Part shown: positions 17,395 through 24,806 of the stretch, one piece after another
Numbering within the stretch: the stretch's first letter is position 1
Layout of the letters: each line of letters begins with the position of its first letter
Assembly (NCBI RefSeq): GCF_014651035.1
Contig: NZ_BMWC01000002.1
Coordinates: 248,001 to 312,000 of the forward strand
Origin: Streptomyces lomondensis
Lineage (GTDB): Bacteria; Actinomycetota; Actinomycetes; Streptomycetales; Streptomycetaceae
Direction: 5' to 3'
DNA length: 64,000 nt
Made by a program: the position numbers and the translations under genes
The notes under the pieces: generated by a model
Told to the model about the DNA's origin: nothing
The model's input: the letters and a program-made list of their open reading frames with translations, nothing else
Databases searched by the model: none

Positions 17395-19851
17395 TCAGCT
17401 GATCCCCAGGTACGCCTTGGCGCTCTCCGGGTCCTTCATCTTCGACCAGTCCATCGTGCCGTTCGCGGTCCGTTCGTCGATGGCACGCTGCATCCTGCCG
17501 AGCTGGCCGGCGGACAGGCTCTGGCCCGCCACCCTCACCTCGACGTCGTTCTTCGCCATCTCTCCGGCCGCCGTCCGGGTGTCCTTCGCCGGCCTGCCGT
17601 TCCGGGCGGGCTTGAACTCACTGAAGATCGACGTCCAGCGATCCGTCGTCTCGATCTCCACGGTGGCCTTGCGGCCGGGCTCCTTGCCCGCCCACTTCCT
17701 GAGCCGTTCGACCTGATTGGCGAAGTCCGCCTTGCGCGTGGCCGAACCGGCGTTCTTGACCTCCTTGACGTGGACGGTGCCACTCCTGTCCTTGTAGACC
17801 ACGTCGGCGTCGGGGATCTCGTCGAGATTCACCCTCTCCCCGTTGCCCAGGTCGGCCTCCTTCCGGTTCATCTTGCCGCCGACACCGGCGTCCACCCGGG
17901 TGCCGGGGGCCGCGTCGTCGGCGGCGCGGCGCACGGCGTTCACCTCGGCACGCGCTTCCGCCAGCTTGTTGGCGTCCGGGGCGTTCGCGACCTTGCCCTC
18001 CAGTGCCGCGGCGGCGTCGCCGTTGACGTTCTCGCGGCGCGCCAGGTCGGCGATCTCGTCGAGTGCGCCGGCCACGTCCTCCTTGCCGATCTCGGCCTTG
18101 CTCGGGTCCGGGTCGTCCTTGGCCCGGTCGACGAGCCCGTCGATCTGGTCGTCGGGCACGGAGGAGCCCTGCTCCCGCAGGGCGGCCTTCGCCGCCTCGG
18201 CACGGGCCTCGAGCGTCTGCTGCTCCGCCTCGTCCGCCTTCTTCCGGGCCTCCTCGGCCTGCTGCCTGGCCTCCTCGTCGCAGCCGTCCTCGGCGAGCAC
18301 CACGTACGACCTGTCCCCGGCGCGTACGACGTGGGCGGCCGAGGGGCCGGCGGCGAGGACCGTGGTACCCGTGCCGGAGGAGCCGGTGAGGGGCGCCGGT
18401 TCATGCGGGGTGTCGCCGTACGGCATCCTGCCGACCGGGGCGGCGAGGGTGCAGCCGGATTCGCGGGCCTTCCTCTCGGCCTCGTCCGCCGCCTCGTCGG
18501 CCTCCTTCGCTGCCTGCTCGGCGCCCTTGACGTCGCCTGCCCCGGCCGCCTTCCTGGCGTCCTCGGCCGCGTCGGCGGCGTTGTCCGTGAGCTTGGCCAG
18601 ATCGCCCAGCTTGCCGAGTTCGCCCAGCTTGCCGAGTTTTCCTACGAGCTTGGCCTCGCCGTAGCCGGGGATGAAGAGGGAGCCGACGTTCCATACGACC
18701 GTGGTGGCGGCGCGGGTCTCGTTGCCCTGGTTCCACTGGTCGCGGACCTCCTCCCCGATGAACATGTCGTCGAGGACCTTGCCGCCCGAGTTCAGGGTCG
18801 CGCCGCCCCAGTCGGTGAGCGCGTCGAGGTAGTCGCCGTTCGCCCATTTGCCGCCGGCGTCCTTGGCGTCCCGCGACCACTGGTCGGCGATGACGCCGCC
18901 GTAGTCCTTCAGGCCGTCCAGGGTGTCGAGCGGGTTGGTGACCGTGTCCCAGATGCCCTGGAGTTCGCCGCCGATGCCGTCCACGAAGAGGCCTTCGCCG
19001 ACCTGCTTCAGCTGGTCGCCGGTGCAGCCGAAGAAGGCGCCGACGCCGGAGAAGCAGCCATCGTCCTCCTCCTCCTTGCCCTTCTCGCCGTCGTCCTCAG
19101 GTTTCTGCCGGCTCTCGGGCTGCTCGACCTCGTCGGCTTCGGGCCTGGTTTCCGCGCTGTTTCCCGTACCGCGGCGGGCTGTGACGTCCGTACCGCCGCC
19201 GTCGCCGGCCGGGGCGGGGCAGGCCGTGCCGGTGACCTTGCAGATCGCCGACTGGAGGCCGCCGAGGATCTGGGTGCCCAGGCCGCTGACCAGGAGAGCG
19301 GTGATGACCGCCACGACGACGGCGATCAGGCCCGCGTACTCCACCGCCGTCTGGCCTTCGTCACGGCGCCAGCGGATCATCCGGGGCAGGGAGAACGGGC
19401 GGCGTTCGGCGCGGTCCAGGGCGGGAAGGCGGTACCAGTCGCGGCTGTCCGCGCGAGTGAGGATGTAGAGGATGAGGAGGGGGAGGAAGAGCTGGGTGTA
19501 GCCGCGGGGTGATCCGTCGGTGATGTTGGATATCGCGCCGGTGATCAGCCAGGCCTGTACGGCGATCAGGCCGGCGCGGGTTCTCGTTCCGCCCTGCCAG
19601 GTGCGCCGGGCGAGCCACCAGCCCAGGACGCCGGGGGCTGCCGCGTAGGCGGTGAGGGCGAGGACGCCGCCGTCGACGGCGTCGTACGAGGCCGCGGTGA
19701 GCAGGACGCCGAGGCCGCCCAGGACCGTGATCGCGAAGAGGGCGTGGACGAGGGCGAGCGCGGTCGCGAGCGAGCCGGGCATGTTCCGGCGCCCGCCGGG
19801 GCCCGGCGGCCATGCGGCGCCGGCCCCCGGCACTCCCCCGATCGAGGTCAT
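17395..19851 (-). CDS. Prepilin-like polymorphic toxin candidate (multi-TM, Flp-type segment, nuclease-like C-terminus)
   Basis: An 818-residue protein of unusual build. Residues ~25-132 hold four hydrophobic segments. A basic stretch (MIRWRRDEG) then precedes a type IVb prepilin-like motif, G166|QTAVEYAGLIAVVVAVITALL, with Glu at +5 and Tyr at +6, nearly identical to the Flp pilin encoded at 24428-24661. Residues ~215-265 are an acidic linker. Residues ~265-650 are Gly/Lys repeats (GKLGKLGELGKLGDL) and long Ala/Glu coiled coils. The last ~170 residues carry DADVVYKDRSGTVHVKEVKN (Asp681/683, Glu697-x-Lys699), reminiscent of PD-(D/E)xK nucleases. Two possible immunity genes follow. A GGGCCC-repeat element shared with the pilin gene lies upstream. 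Export by the Tad apparatus is inferred, not shown. Confidence 0.75.
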   Translation of the reverse strand: MTSIGGVPGAGAAWPPGPGGRRNMPGSLATALALVHALFAITVLGGLGVLLTAASYDAVDGGVLALTAYAAAPGVLGWWLARRTWQGGTRTRAGLIAVQAWLITGAISNITDGSPRGYTQLFLPLLILYILTRADSRDWYRLPALDRAERRPFSLPRMIRWRRDEGQTAVEYAGLIAVVVAVITALLVSGLGTQILGGLQSAICKVTGTACPAPAGDGGGTDVTARRGTGNSAETRPEADEVEQPESRQKPEDDGEKGKEEEDDGCFSGVGAFFGCTGDQLKQVGEGLFVDGIGGELQGIWDTVTNPLDTLDGLKDYGGVIADQWSRDAKDAGGKWANGDYLDALTDWGGATLNSGGKVLDDMFIGEEVRDQWNQGNETRAATTVVWNVGSLFIPGYGEAKLVGKLGKLGELGKLGDLAKLTDNAADAAEDARKAAGAGDVKGAEQAAKEADEAADEAERKARESGCTLAAPVGRMPYGDTPHEPAPLTGSSGTGTTVLAAGPSAAHVVRAGDRSYVVLAEDGCDEEARQQAEEARKKADEAEQQTLEARAEAAKAALREQGSSVPDDQIDGLVDRAKDDPDPSKAEIGKEDVAGALDEIADLARRENVNGDAAAALEGKVANAPDANKLAEARAEVNAVRRAADDAAPGTRVDAGVGGKMNRKEADLGNGERVNLDEIPDADVVYKDRSGTVHVKEVKNAGSATRKADFANQVERLRKWAGKEPGRKATVEIETTDRWTSIFSEFKPARNGRPAKDTRTAAGEMAKNDVEVRVAGQSLSAGQLGRMQRAIDERTANGTMDWSKMKDPESAKAYLGIS

Positions 19852-19924
19852 GCCCCCTCCTTCGCCCTCGGACTACGACACGGCCCGAGGGTAGGGAGGG
19901 GCAGGCGGGGCGGGATGGGTCCGT

Positions 19925-19954
19925 GGCCCCAAAACGGGCCCCAAATCCGGGCCC
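19925..19954 (-). promoter_or_regulatory. GGGCCC direct-repeat element upstream of the prepilin-like toxin gene
   Basis: GGCCCC at 19925 and GGGCCC at 19936 and 19949 (11- and 13-bp steps), 74-104 bp upstream of the start at 19851. In gene orientation it contains TGGGCCCGGATTTGGGGCCC, almost the same as TTGGGCCCGGAATTGGGCCC upstream of the Flp pilin gene. Likely an activator site or extended promoter element. Confidence 0.6.
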
Positions 19955-20009
19955 AGGCCGGAGAGTTCGTCGCTCGGGGGCACGCCGTACGCCATGCGGG
20001 GAAGGCCGG

Positions 20010-21257
20010 TCACCTGCTGTGGAGGGCGGTCAGCCAGGCGTCGGGGACCTCGTCCACTCCGACACTCACCTCCCCCTCCTCACTCGACCGGATGTCCAGC
20101 CAGGTGCGCCCGTGTTCGTCCTGCCGGGGCGGGCTGACACCGAGGACGGACCTGCGGTCGATCGCCAGTTCCGGGCCGTCGGGAGGTGCTGTATCGCCGT
20201 CGACGAAGAGCAGGCGTTCGTCGGTCAGGGCCAGGAAGCCGCCCCGCTGCCAGTGGTCCGGTTCCAGAGGCCGGCGCAGGCTGGAGGGCCGTACGTGGCG
20301 TACGACTTCGGTGGGGCGCAGGCTCGCGACCAGCCGGGGCGCGCAGAGCTCGGCGAGGGTGGGTCGGGAGTGGTCGGAGTCGCGCTCGAAGCGGCCGCCG
20401 CCGAAGTAGCGGGACGCGTCGGCCGCCTCGTTCAGCAGTGCCGGGATGTCCAGGTGCGCGAGGGCCACCGCCGCACCGGCCAGGTCACCCTGGTCTTCCA
20501 GGAGTTGCGCGAGGAGCGCGGACACTCCCGTGCGGGTGATGGCCGTGCCGAGCCGGAGCGCGGTCCGGCACAGTGCGATCGCGTCGGCGAGGGCCTCGGA
20601 CTCGGTCGTGTATCCGAGGGCGGGGAGGTCGCGGCTCGGGTCCGGCCGGGCCTTGGTGTCGTCGGCGGACAGGTCGCGGACCAGTACGGGGTCCTGGCCG
20701 AGCCACGGCTGAGTCGGTCTGACCGGCTCGGGTGGGAAACGCTCCTCGCGCCGGTTCCCGCGGGCGTCGTCGATCATCTCGGCGAGTTCGTGCGCGGCCC
20801 TGCCGGAGACCGTGCCGACCCGCTCGTCGATCAGCGCCTGGAAGGCGCGCCGGGCCTCGGCGAGGTCGCCGCGGGCGCGCAGGTGGCGGGCCCGTGCCAG
20901 GTGCGCCTCCGCCAGGTCGAGGCGGGCGCGGGACAGTTCACTCTCGATCAGCGCGGGCTTGGCGGGGCCGTCGGCGGCCATGGCGCGCAGGACGCGGTGG
21001 ATGCCCTCGGTCGCCGTCAGCCGTAGGTCGACGTGGTTGCGGCCCTGGCCGGCGGCCACGCGGTAGCCGGTCAGCGCCCGGTCGTGGCGCCGCCTCTCCT
21101 CCTGCCGGGCCGACCAGTCGAGGATGGTCTGCGTGTGGTCGCGGGTGCCGTGGTCGCGTGCGGCCCGGGTCAGGAGGTCATGCAGTGGGTAGACGCGCAT
21201 GCTGTCCCGGGCGGCTCGGGCCAGCAGCGCGTGCAACAGGAAACGGGGAAGCCACAC
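20010..21257 (-). CDS. Hypothetical protein, TPR-like helices plus PH-like C-terminus
   Basis: A 415-residue soluble protein. The N-terminal two thirds are helical and Ala/Arg/Leu rich with TPR-like spacing (RLDLAEAHLARARHLRARGDLAEARRAFQAL; ALCRTALRLGTAITRTGVSALLAQLLEDQGDLAGAAVAL). The C-terminal ~110 residues (LRRPLEPDHWQRGGFLALTDERLLFVDGD ... WLDIRSSEEGEVSVGV) look like a bacterial PH or GRAM-type domain. No known family named. GTG start at 21257 after GGAGGGCGACC. Lies between the membrane protein at 21428 and the toxin-like gene; a G-rich repeat tract precedes it. Confidence 0.62.
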   Translation of the reverse strand: MWLPRFLLHALLARAARDSMRVYPLHDLLTRAARDHGTRDHTQTILDWSARQEERRRHDRALTGYRVAAGQGRNHVDLRLTATEGIHRVLRAMAADGPAKPALIESELSRARLDLAEAHLARARHLRARGDLAEARRAFQALIDERVGTVSGRAAHELAEMIDDARGNRREERFPPEPVRPTQPWLGQDPVLVRDLSADDTKARPDPSRDLPALGYTTESEALADAIALCRTALRLGTAITRTGVSALLAQLLEDQGDLAGAAVALAHLDIPALLNEAADASRYFGGGRFERDSDHSRPTLAELCAPRLVASLRPTEVVRHVRPSSLRRPLEPDHWQRGGFLALTDERLLFVDGDTAPPDGPELAIDRRSVLGVSPPRQDEHGRTWLDIRSSEEGEVSVGVDEVPDAWLTALHSR

Positions 21258-21314
21258 GGTCGCCCTCCAGGGTCGGGCCAGGGGTCAGGGTCAGGGTCAG
21301 GGGCCAGGGTCGGA

Positions 21315-21370
21315 GGCCGGGGGCCGGGGGCCGGGGGACGGGGGACGGGGGACGGGGGACGGGGGTCGGG
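21315..21370 (+). repeat. G-rich heptamer tandem repeat
   Basis: Eight tandem 7-bp units GGNCGGG (three GGCCGGG, four GGACGGG, one GGTCGGG), preceded at about 21283-21300 by three GGTCAG hexamers. It fills the 170-bp gap upstream of the minus-strand gene at 20010-21257 and has strong G-quadruplex potential on the plus strand. Confidence 0.85.
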
Positions 21371-21427
21371 TGGGTCGTCGGGGAACGTTCTCGGCCGCTC
21401 GGACGCCGCCCCCGCCGCCCCCGCCGG

Positions 21428-22504
21428 CTACGCGGGCCGGCCGGCGGCGACGCCGTCGATGATGCTCTGGTACTCCTCCTCGGCCGGAGCGGCGAGTTCC
21501 TCCTCGCGGCCGCGTTTCCCGTTGAGCACCAGCCAGTTCGGGCAGGAGTCGGTGTCGTCGGCGTCCACGGTGTGGCCGGCGCCGATCCTGCGGCCGGTGC
21601 GCGCTTCGTACACGTCGATGCGGTAGCGGGCCCGGTAGAAGGTCAGACTCGCTTCGCCCCCGTCGTAGGTGCAGATCATGTCGACCTGGCGCCGGACGAC
21701 ACGGCTGCACGCCACGAGTTGGACGTCGTCCGGGTCCGGCGCGGCCGTGGCCTTGCCGTCGCCCGTGGATGTGACCACCGGGTCGGTGCCGTGTTCCTCG
21801 GCGAAGAGGGCTGCGGGGTGGGGGCCGGTCGTGGTGTGCGGTGCCGACTCGGGGTACGAGGTGCCGGTGTTCGCGCAGAGGCTGGCGAAGTCCTTGAGGT
21901 AGTAGGCGCGGTCGGCCATGACGATGCCGGCGAACGGTGACAGAGTGAGCGCCCAGATCAGGATCGCCGCGACGGCCGTGAACCCGGCGCCGGTGAGGAG
22001 GCGCTGGGCGGGCGGTGCCGGTACCGGGTGCCGGGACTCGACGGACTCGATCAGGGCGTCGCGGGCGGTGACGGTGCGGAGGGTCACGTACCGCTGTTTG
22101 CCGCCGTCGAGCCAGTGGAGGCGGTGTGGGTGCGGGCTGACGCTCTCCACCGCGTGCCAGGGGATGGCGATCGTCCGGGTCGTGCCCGTTCCGTCTTCGA
22201 GGATCAGCAGGCCGCCGTCGCAGACCGCGTAGCTGCGTCTGCCGCCGCGGACCAGGATCCAGTAGGCCAGGGCGGCCCAGGAGGCCAGCAGCCAGCCGAA
22301 CACGGCGAAGGGTCTGGCGCCCGGGTCGGCGTCCAGTTCGGACAGGGACCGGACGATGAGCGGGACCATCGCGGCGTCGAGCACGAGCTTGGCGATCAGG
22401 AGGGCTCGCCAGGACCAGCGCGCGTGGTGCACGCGCCGGACCGCGCCGAGTCCGGCCTCGGCGGCCGGACCCGGCAGTGAGCGTGTCAGGCGCCACTCGC
22501 CCAC
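21428..22504 (-). CDS. Hypothetical membrane protein
   Basis: A 358-residue protein with hydrophobic segments at about residues 33-53, 68-86 and 170-195. Between the second and third lies a cytosolic PH-like β domain (RRSYAVCDGGLLILEDGTGTTRTIAIPWHAVESV). The C-terminal ~160 residues are extracytoplasmic, with several Cys (SLCAN, VACSR, MICTY, DSCPN), suggesting disulfides. No family name can be given. It is 50 bp downstream of the OmpA-domain gene on the same strand, so it may be the tail of the pilin operon. Confidence 0.65.
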   Translation of the reverse strand: MGEWRLTRSLPGPAAEAGLGAVRRVHHARWSWRALLIAKLVLDAAMVPLIVRSLSELDADPGARPFAVFGWLLASWAALAYWILVRGGRRSYAVCDGGLLILEDGTGTTRTIAIPWHAVESVSPHPHRLHWLDGGKQRYVTLRTVTARDALIESVESRHPVPAPPAQRLLTGAGFTAVAAILIWALTLSPFAGIVMADRAYYLKDFASLCANTGTSYPESAPHTTTGPHPAALFAEEHGTDPVVTSTGDGKATAAPDPDDVQLVACSRVVRRQVDMICTYDGGEASLTFYRARYRIDVYEARTGRRIGAGHTVDADDTDSCPNWLVLNGKRGREEELAAPAEEEYQSIIDGVAAGRPA

Positions 22505-22554
22505 GGGTTCCTCCAGGTCCTCGTCGCGTCCTCGTCGCGTCGAGGTCTCGTTCC

Positions 22555-23202
22555 TCAGCTCTCCGAGCGGGGGAAGGAGACCTCGACCCGGCGGTTCTTC
22601 TTGCGGCCGGATTCCGTGGAGTTGTCGGCGATCGGGTACTGCTCGCCGTAGCCGCGTACCTCGTAGGTGACGCCGGAGTCGTTCAGTTCCTGGTCCAGGA
22701 CGTTCTGTACGGCGTCGGCGCGCTGCTTGGAGAGGACGTCGCCGTGGGCGGAGGAACCGAGGTTGTCCGTGAAGCCGAAGACGCGGATCTTCGTCGCGTT
22801 CTGCGTCTTGATCTCCTCGGCGATCGCGGAGATACGGGCCTTCGCCTCGGCGCTGAGTTTCGCGCTGTCCTTGCCGAAGAGGACTTCGGCCTGGAGAGCG
22901 AACTTGACGTCGGCGTTGGTGTCTTCTCGGCGTTCGTCGCCGCTTTGGTCTTCTACGACCTGTTTGATGTCGAGGACTTTGGGGGTGGCCAGGGTGGCGC
23001 CTTCGGGGAGTTTCAGGTCGGGGTCGTTGGGGTCGACTTCGACGGGGGCGGAGGCGGAGGGTTCGGTGCCAGGGGGGACGCCGGGGGTTTCGTCGGCGTG
23101 GGCCGACACGGCGCCGTAGATGTTCGTGGCGACCATGAGGGTGGCGGCGGCGAGGACCAGGGCGAGGCGTGGAGTCGCCGTCCGGGTGTGGGTAGGGGTC
23201 AT
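22555..23202 (-). CDS. Exported OmpA-domain protein
   Basis: A 215-residue protein with a signal peptide (LALVLAAATLMVATNIYGAVSAHA) and a C-terminal OmpA/MotB-type peptidoglycan-binding domain: AEVLFGKDSAKLSAEAKARISAIAEEI, VFGFTDNLGSSAHGDVLSKQRADAV, YGEQYPIADNSTESGRKKNRRVEV. The core NLGSSxxGxxLSxxRAxAV signature is intact. It starts 7 bp after the lipoprotein stop and belongs to the Flp pilin operon, so it may anchor the pilus apparatus or its secreted proteins to the cell wall. ATG at 23202. Confidence 0.85.
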   Translation of the reverse strand: MTPTHTRTATPRLALVLAAATLMVATNIYGAVSAHADETPGVPPGTEPSASAPVEVDPNDPDLKLPEGATLATPKVLDIKQVVEDQSGDERREDTNADVKFALQAEVLFGKDSAKLSAEAKARISAIAEEIKTQNATKIRVFGFTDNLGSSAHGDVLSKQRADAVQNVLDQELNDSGVTYEVRGYGEQYPIADNSTESGRKKNRRVEVSFPRSES

Positions 23203-23209
23203 GGTGGCC

Positions 23210-23794
23210 TCACCCGGAGATCTTGATGGTGCCGCTGGAGAACGTCGGTACTTGCAGGGTGACGTCAGTGGTGCTCGCGGGTGGGGCAGGGAACTGCATG
23301 AAGACCGGGAGAGTCTGGCCGGCATCAAGGGTTCCGAAGCCGGTTGTGGTCAATGGCCGTCCATCCGTGTCACGCAGCACGTAATAGCGCTTCTTCCCCT
23401 TGGAGTCCACGAGGGTGGCGCCACCCAGTGAGGGTCCATGCTTGATGACTTCGGTTTCGTCGCCGCTCATCTGGGAGGGAATGACTACCGACTTCGCCCC
23501 ATCATTCTTGAGGTTGCCGCTCACAGTGACGAACCCACCAGCATCCCTCGTGGCAGAGGTGATCTGAAGAAGGAGCCCTTCAGTGCCTTTGACTTCGGCC
23601 AGGGGTGTGTCGGACTGTCCTTCCTGAGCACTCGGCTGGGATCCGCGCCCCTCTGAAGGCGACGTCGAAGAGTTCGGCTTCTTATCCTCGCCGTCGCCAC
23701 CGCCGCCACAGCCGGCCACGCCGAGGGCCAGTCCGGCCGCGAGGGTCAGCGCGACCATCCCCCTGCGGGCCTTCGCAGTGAACCGAATGCTCAT
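23210..23794 (-). CDS. Lipoprotein of the Flp pilin operon
   Basis: A 194-residue lipoprotein. The signal peptide ends VAGCGGGGDGE (lipobox VAGC), followed by a Ser/Pro/Glu linker. The rest is a β-rich domain (GLLLQITSATRDAGGFVTVSGNLKNDG ... LPVFMQFPAPP) of the DUF4352/immunoglobulin-like type often found in exported actinobacterial proteins; the exact family is uncertain. Start at 23794; 16 bp after the TadG-like gene and 7 bp before the OmpA gene. Confidence 0.75.
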   Translation of the reverse strand: MSIRFTAKARRGMVALTLAAGLALGVAGCGGGGDGEDKKPNSSTSPSEGRGSQPSAQEGQSDTPLAEVKGTEGLLLQITSATRDAGGFVTVSGNLKNDGAKSVVIPSQMSGDETEVIKHGPSLGGATLVDSKGKKRYYVLRDTDGRPLTTTGFGTLDAGQTLPVFMQFPAPPASTTDVTLQVPTFSSGTIKISG

Positions 23795-23810
23795 CTCTCC
23801 GCTTCCTTCA

Positions 23811-24428
23811 TCACTCGTCGTTCGCTTGTGGGTCGGCCAGGTGGACGTCGAAGAGGTCCTCGGGTTCCGGCAGAACATCGAGGTCGTCCGGGTCCAGTTC
23901 CCAGTCCCCGCCCTCGCCGCACGAAAGCTTCGGCAATACGTCGGGACCGGCGTCCTCGGCCAAGGGCTCGAAGTCGCAGCGCGCCTCGATGACGGCGGTG
24001 GCGGACGCATTGGACTGGTGGGCTTCCGAGCCCGGCACGATGGACTCGCCGACGGACTTGTTGGTTTCGACTTCGACCGTGAAACGCAGCGGACTTTGCG
24101 GGTCGCAGATGTTCACTCGGGCGTCGTTCCGAGCGGCGAGTTCGTGCGCGCGCCAGCACGAAGGAGTGATCCCTTCGGCAGTGCCCTCGAAGATGGCCTG
24201 CCACTTGGTGGGGTCGAGTACGTCCTTCACCCACGCGCCCGCGAGTTGGTCCCGCTTGTCCTGAGCCGCCGCGAGAGCCGCCGCGTCAGCGGCTGTCTGG
24301 GCGCCGTTCCTGTTCGCCGCGGCCTGGCCGACCGCGAAGTAGGCGAACGCGAGAAAGAGCAGGCCCCCCACCACCGTGATGTAGATGGGGAAGGCCTGCC
24401 CAGCGTCGCCGTAGCGGCGACGTCGCAT
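23811..24428 (-). CDS. TadG-like (TadE/G family) pilus-associated protein
   Basis: A 205-residue protein with one N-terminal membrane segment: GDAGQAFPIYITVVGGLLFLAFAYFAVGQAA, then NRNGAQTAADAAALAAAQ, the hallmark of Tad_N/TadG-like proteins. Unlike the pilin and TadE proteins it lacks Glu at +5 after the Gly, so it is probably not processed by a prepilin peptidase. The extracytoplasmic part has several Cys and an acidic tail. Its ATG overlaps the pilin stop codon by one base (TGATG), so translation is coupled. Confidence 0.85.
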   Translation of the reverse strand: MRRRRYGDAGQAFPIYITVVGGLLFLAFAYFAVGQAAANRNGAQTAADAAALAAAQDKRDQLAGAWVKDVLDPTKWQAIFEGTAEGITPSCWRAHELAARNDARVNICDPQSPLRFTVEVETNKSVGESIVPGSEAHQSNASATAVIEARCDFEPLAEDAGPDVLPKLSCGEGGDWELDPDDLDVLPEPEDLFDVHLADPQANDE

Positions 24429-24661
24429 CAAGGAGCGACCTTGGCGATCTGCGCCTGGATCTTGTTGAGAATCGTCTGGCCGATGTTCGTGCCGGTGATC
24501 GCCAGCACGATCGCCACCACCACCGCGATGATGCCCAGGTACTCGACCGCCGTCTGACCCCTGTCGCCCGCGCGGCGCTGCATCGCCTCGACCGTCGTGT
24601 TCTTCCAGCCGTTCACGCGGACCTTGGTCGCGACGGCGGTCTTCAGCATCAGGTCGCTCAT
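24428..24661 (-). CDS. Flp/Fap-type type IVb pilin
   Basis: A 77-residue prepilin. After a charged leader (residues 1-35) comes the processing site G35|QTAVEYLGIIAVVVAIVLAIT with Glu at +5 and Tyr at +6, as in the Flp family, then a short hydrophilic tail (GQTILNKIQAQIAKVAP). It should be cleaved by a TadV/CpaA peptidase, not seen in this window, and polymerised by the Tad machinery encoded at 27663-33597. First gene of a pilin-TadG-lipoprotein-OmpA operon. A GGGCCC-repeat element lies 74-113 bp upstream. Confidence 0.92.
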   Translation of the reverse strand: MSDLMLKTAVATKVRVNGWKNTTVEAMQRRAGDRGQTAVEYLGIIAVVVAIVLAITGTNIGQTILNKIQAQIAKVAP

Positions 24662-24734
24662 GGTGTTCCCCTCCGGTTGCGGCTGTGGCGCTTTCGACAC
24701 GAGGAACGTACGGCGGAACCTGCTGTCCGCCAGA

Positions 24735-24774
24735 GGGCCCCAGGGCCCAATTCCGGGCCCAATCGCACGGGCCC
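24735..24774 (-). promoter_or_regulatory. GGGCCC direct-repeat element upstream of the Flp pilin gene
   Basis: Four GGGCCC hexamers at 24735, 24743, 24755 and 24769; the last three are followed by AA on the plus strand, so in gene orientation they read TTGGGCCC. They lie 74-113 bp before the pilin start. The same type of element at the same distance precedes the prepilin-like genes at 19851 and 34893. Confidence 0.65.
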
Positions 24775-24806
24775 AACCGGCTGTCCCCCCAGACCGTCAC
24801 CGATGC

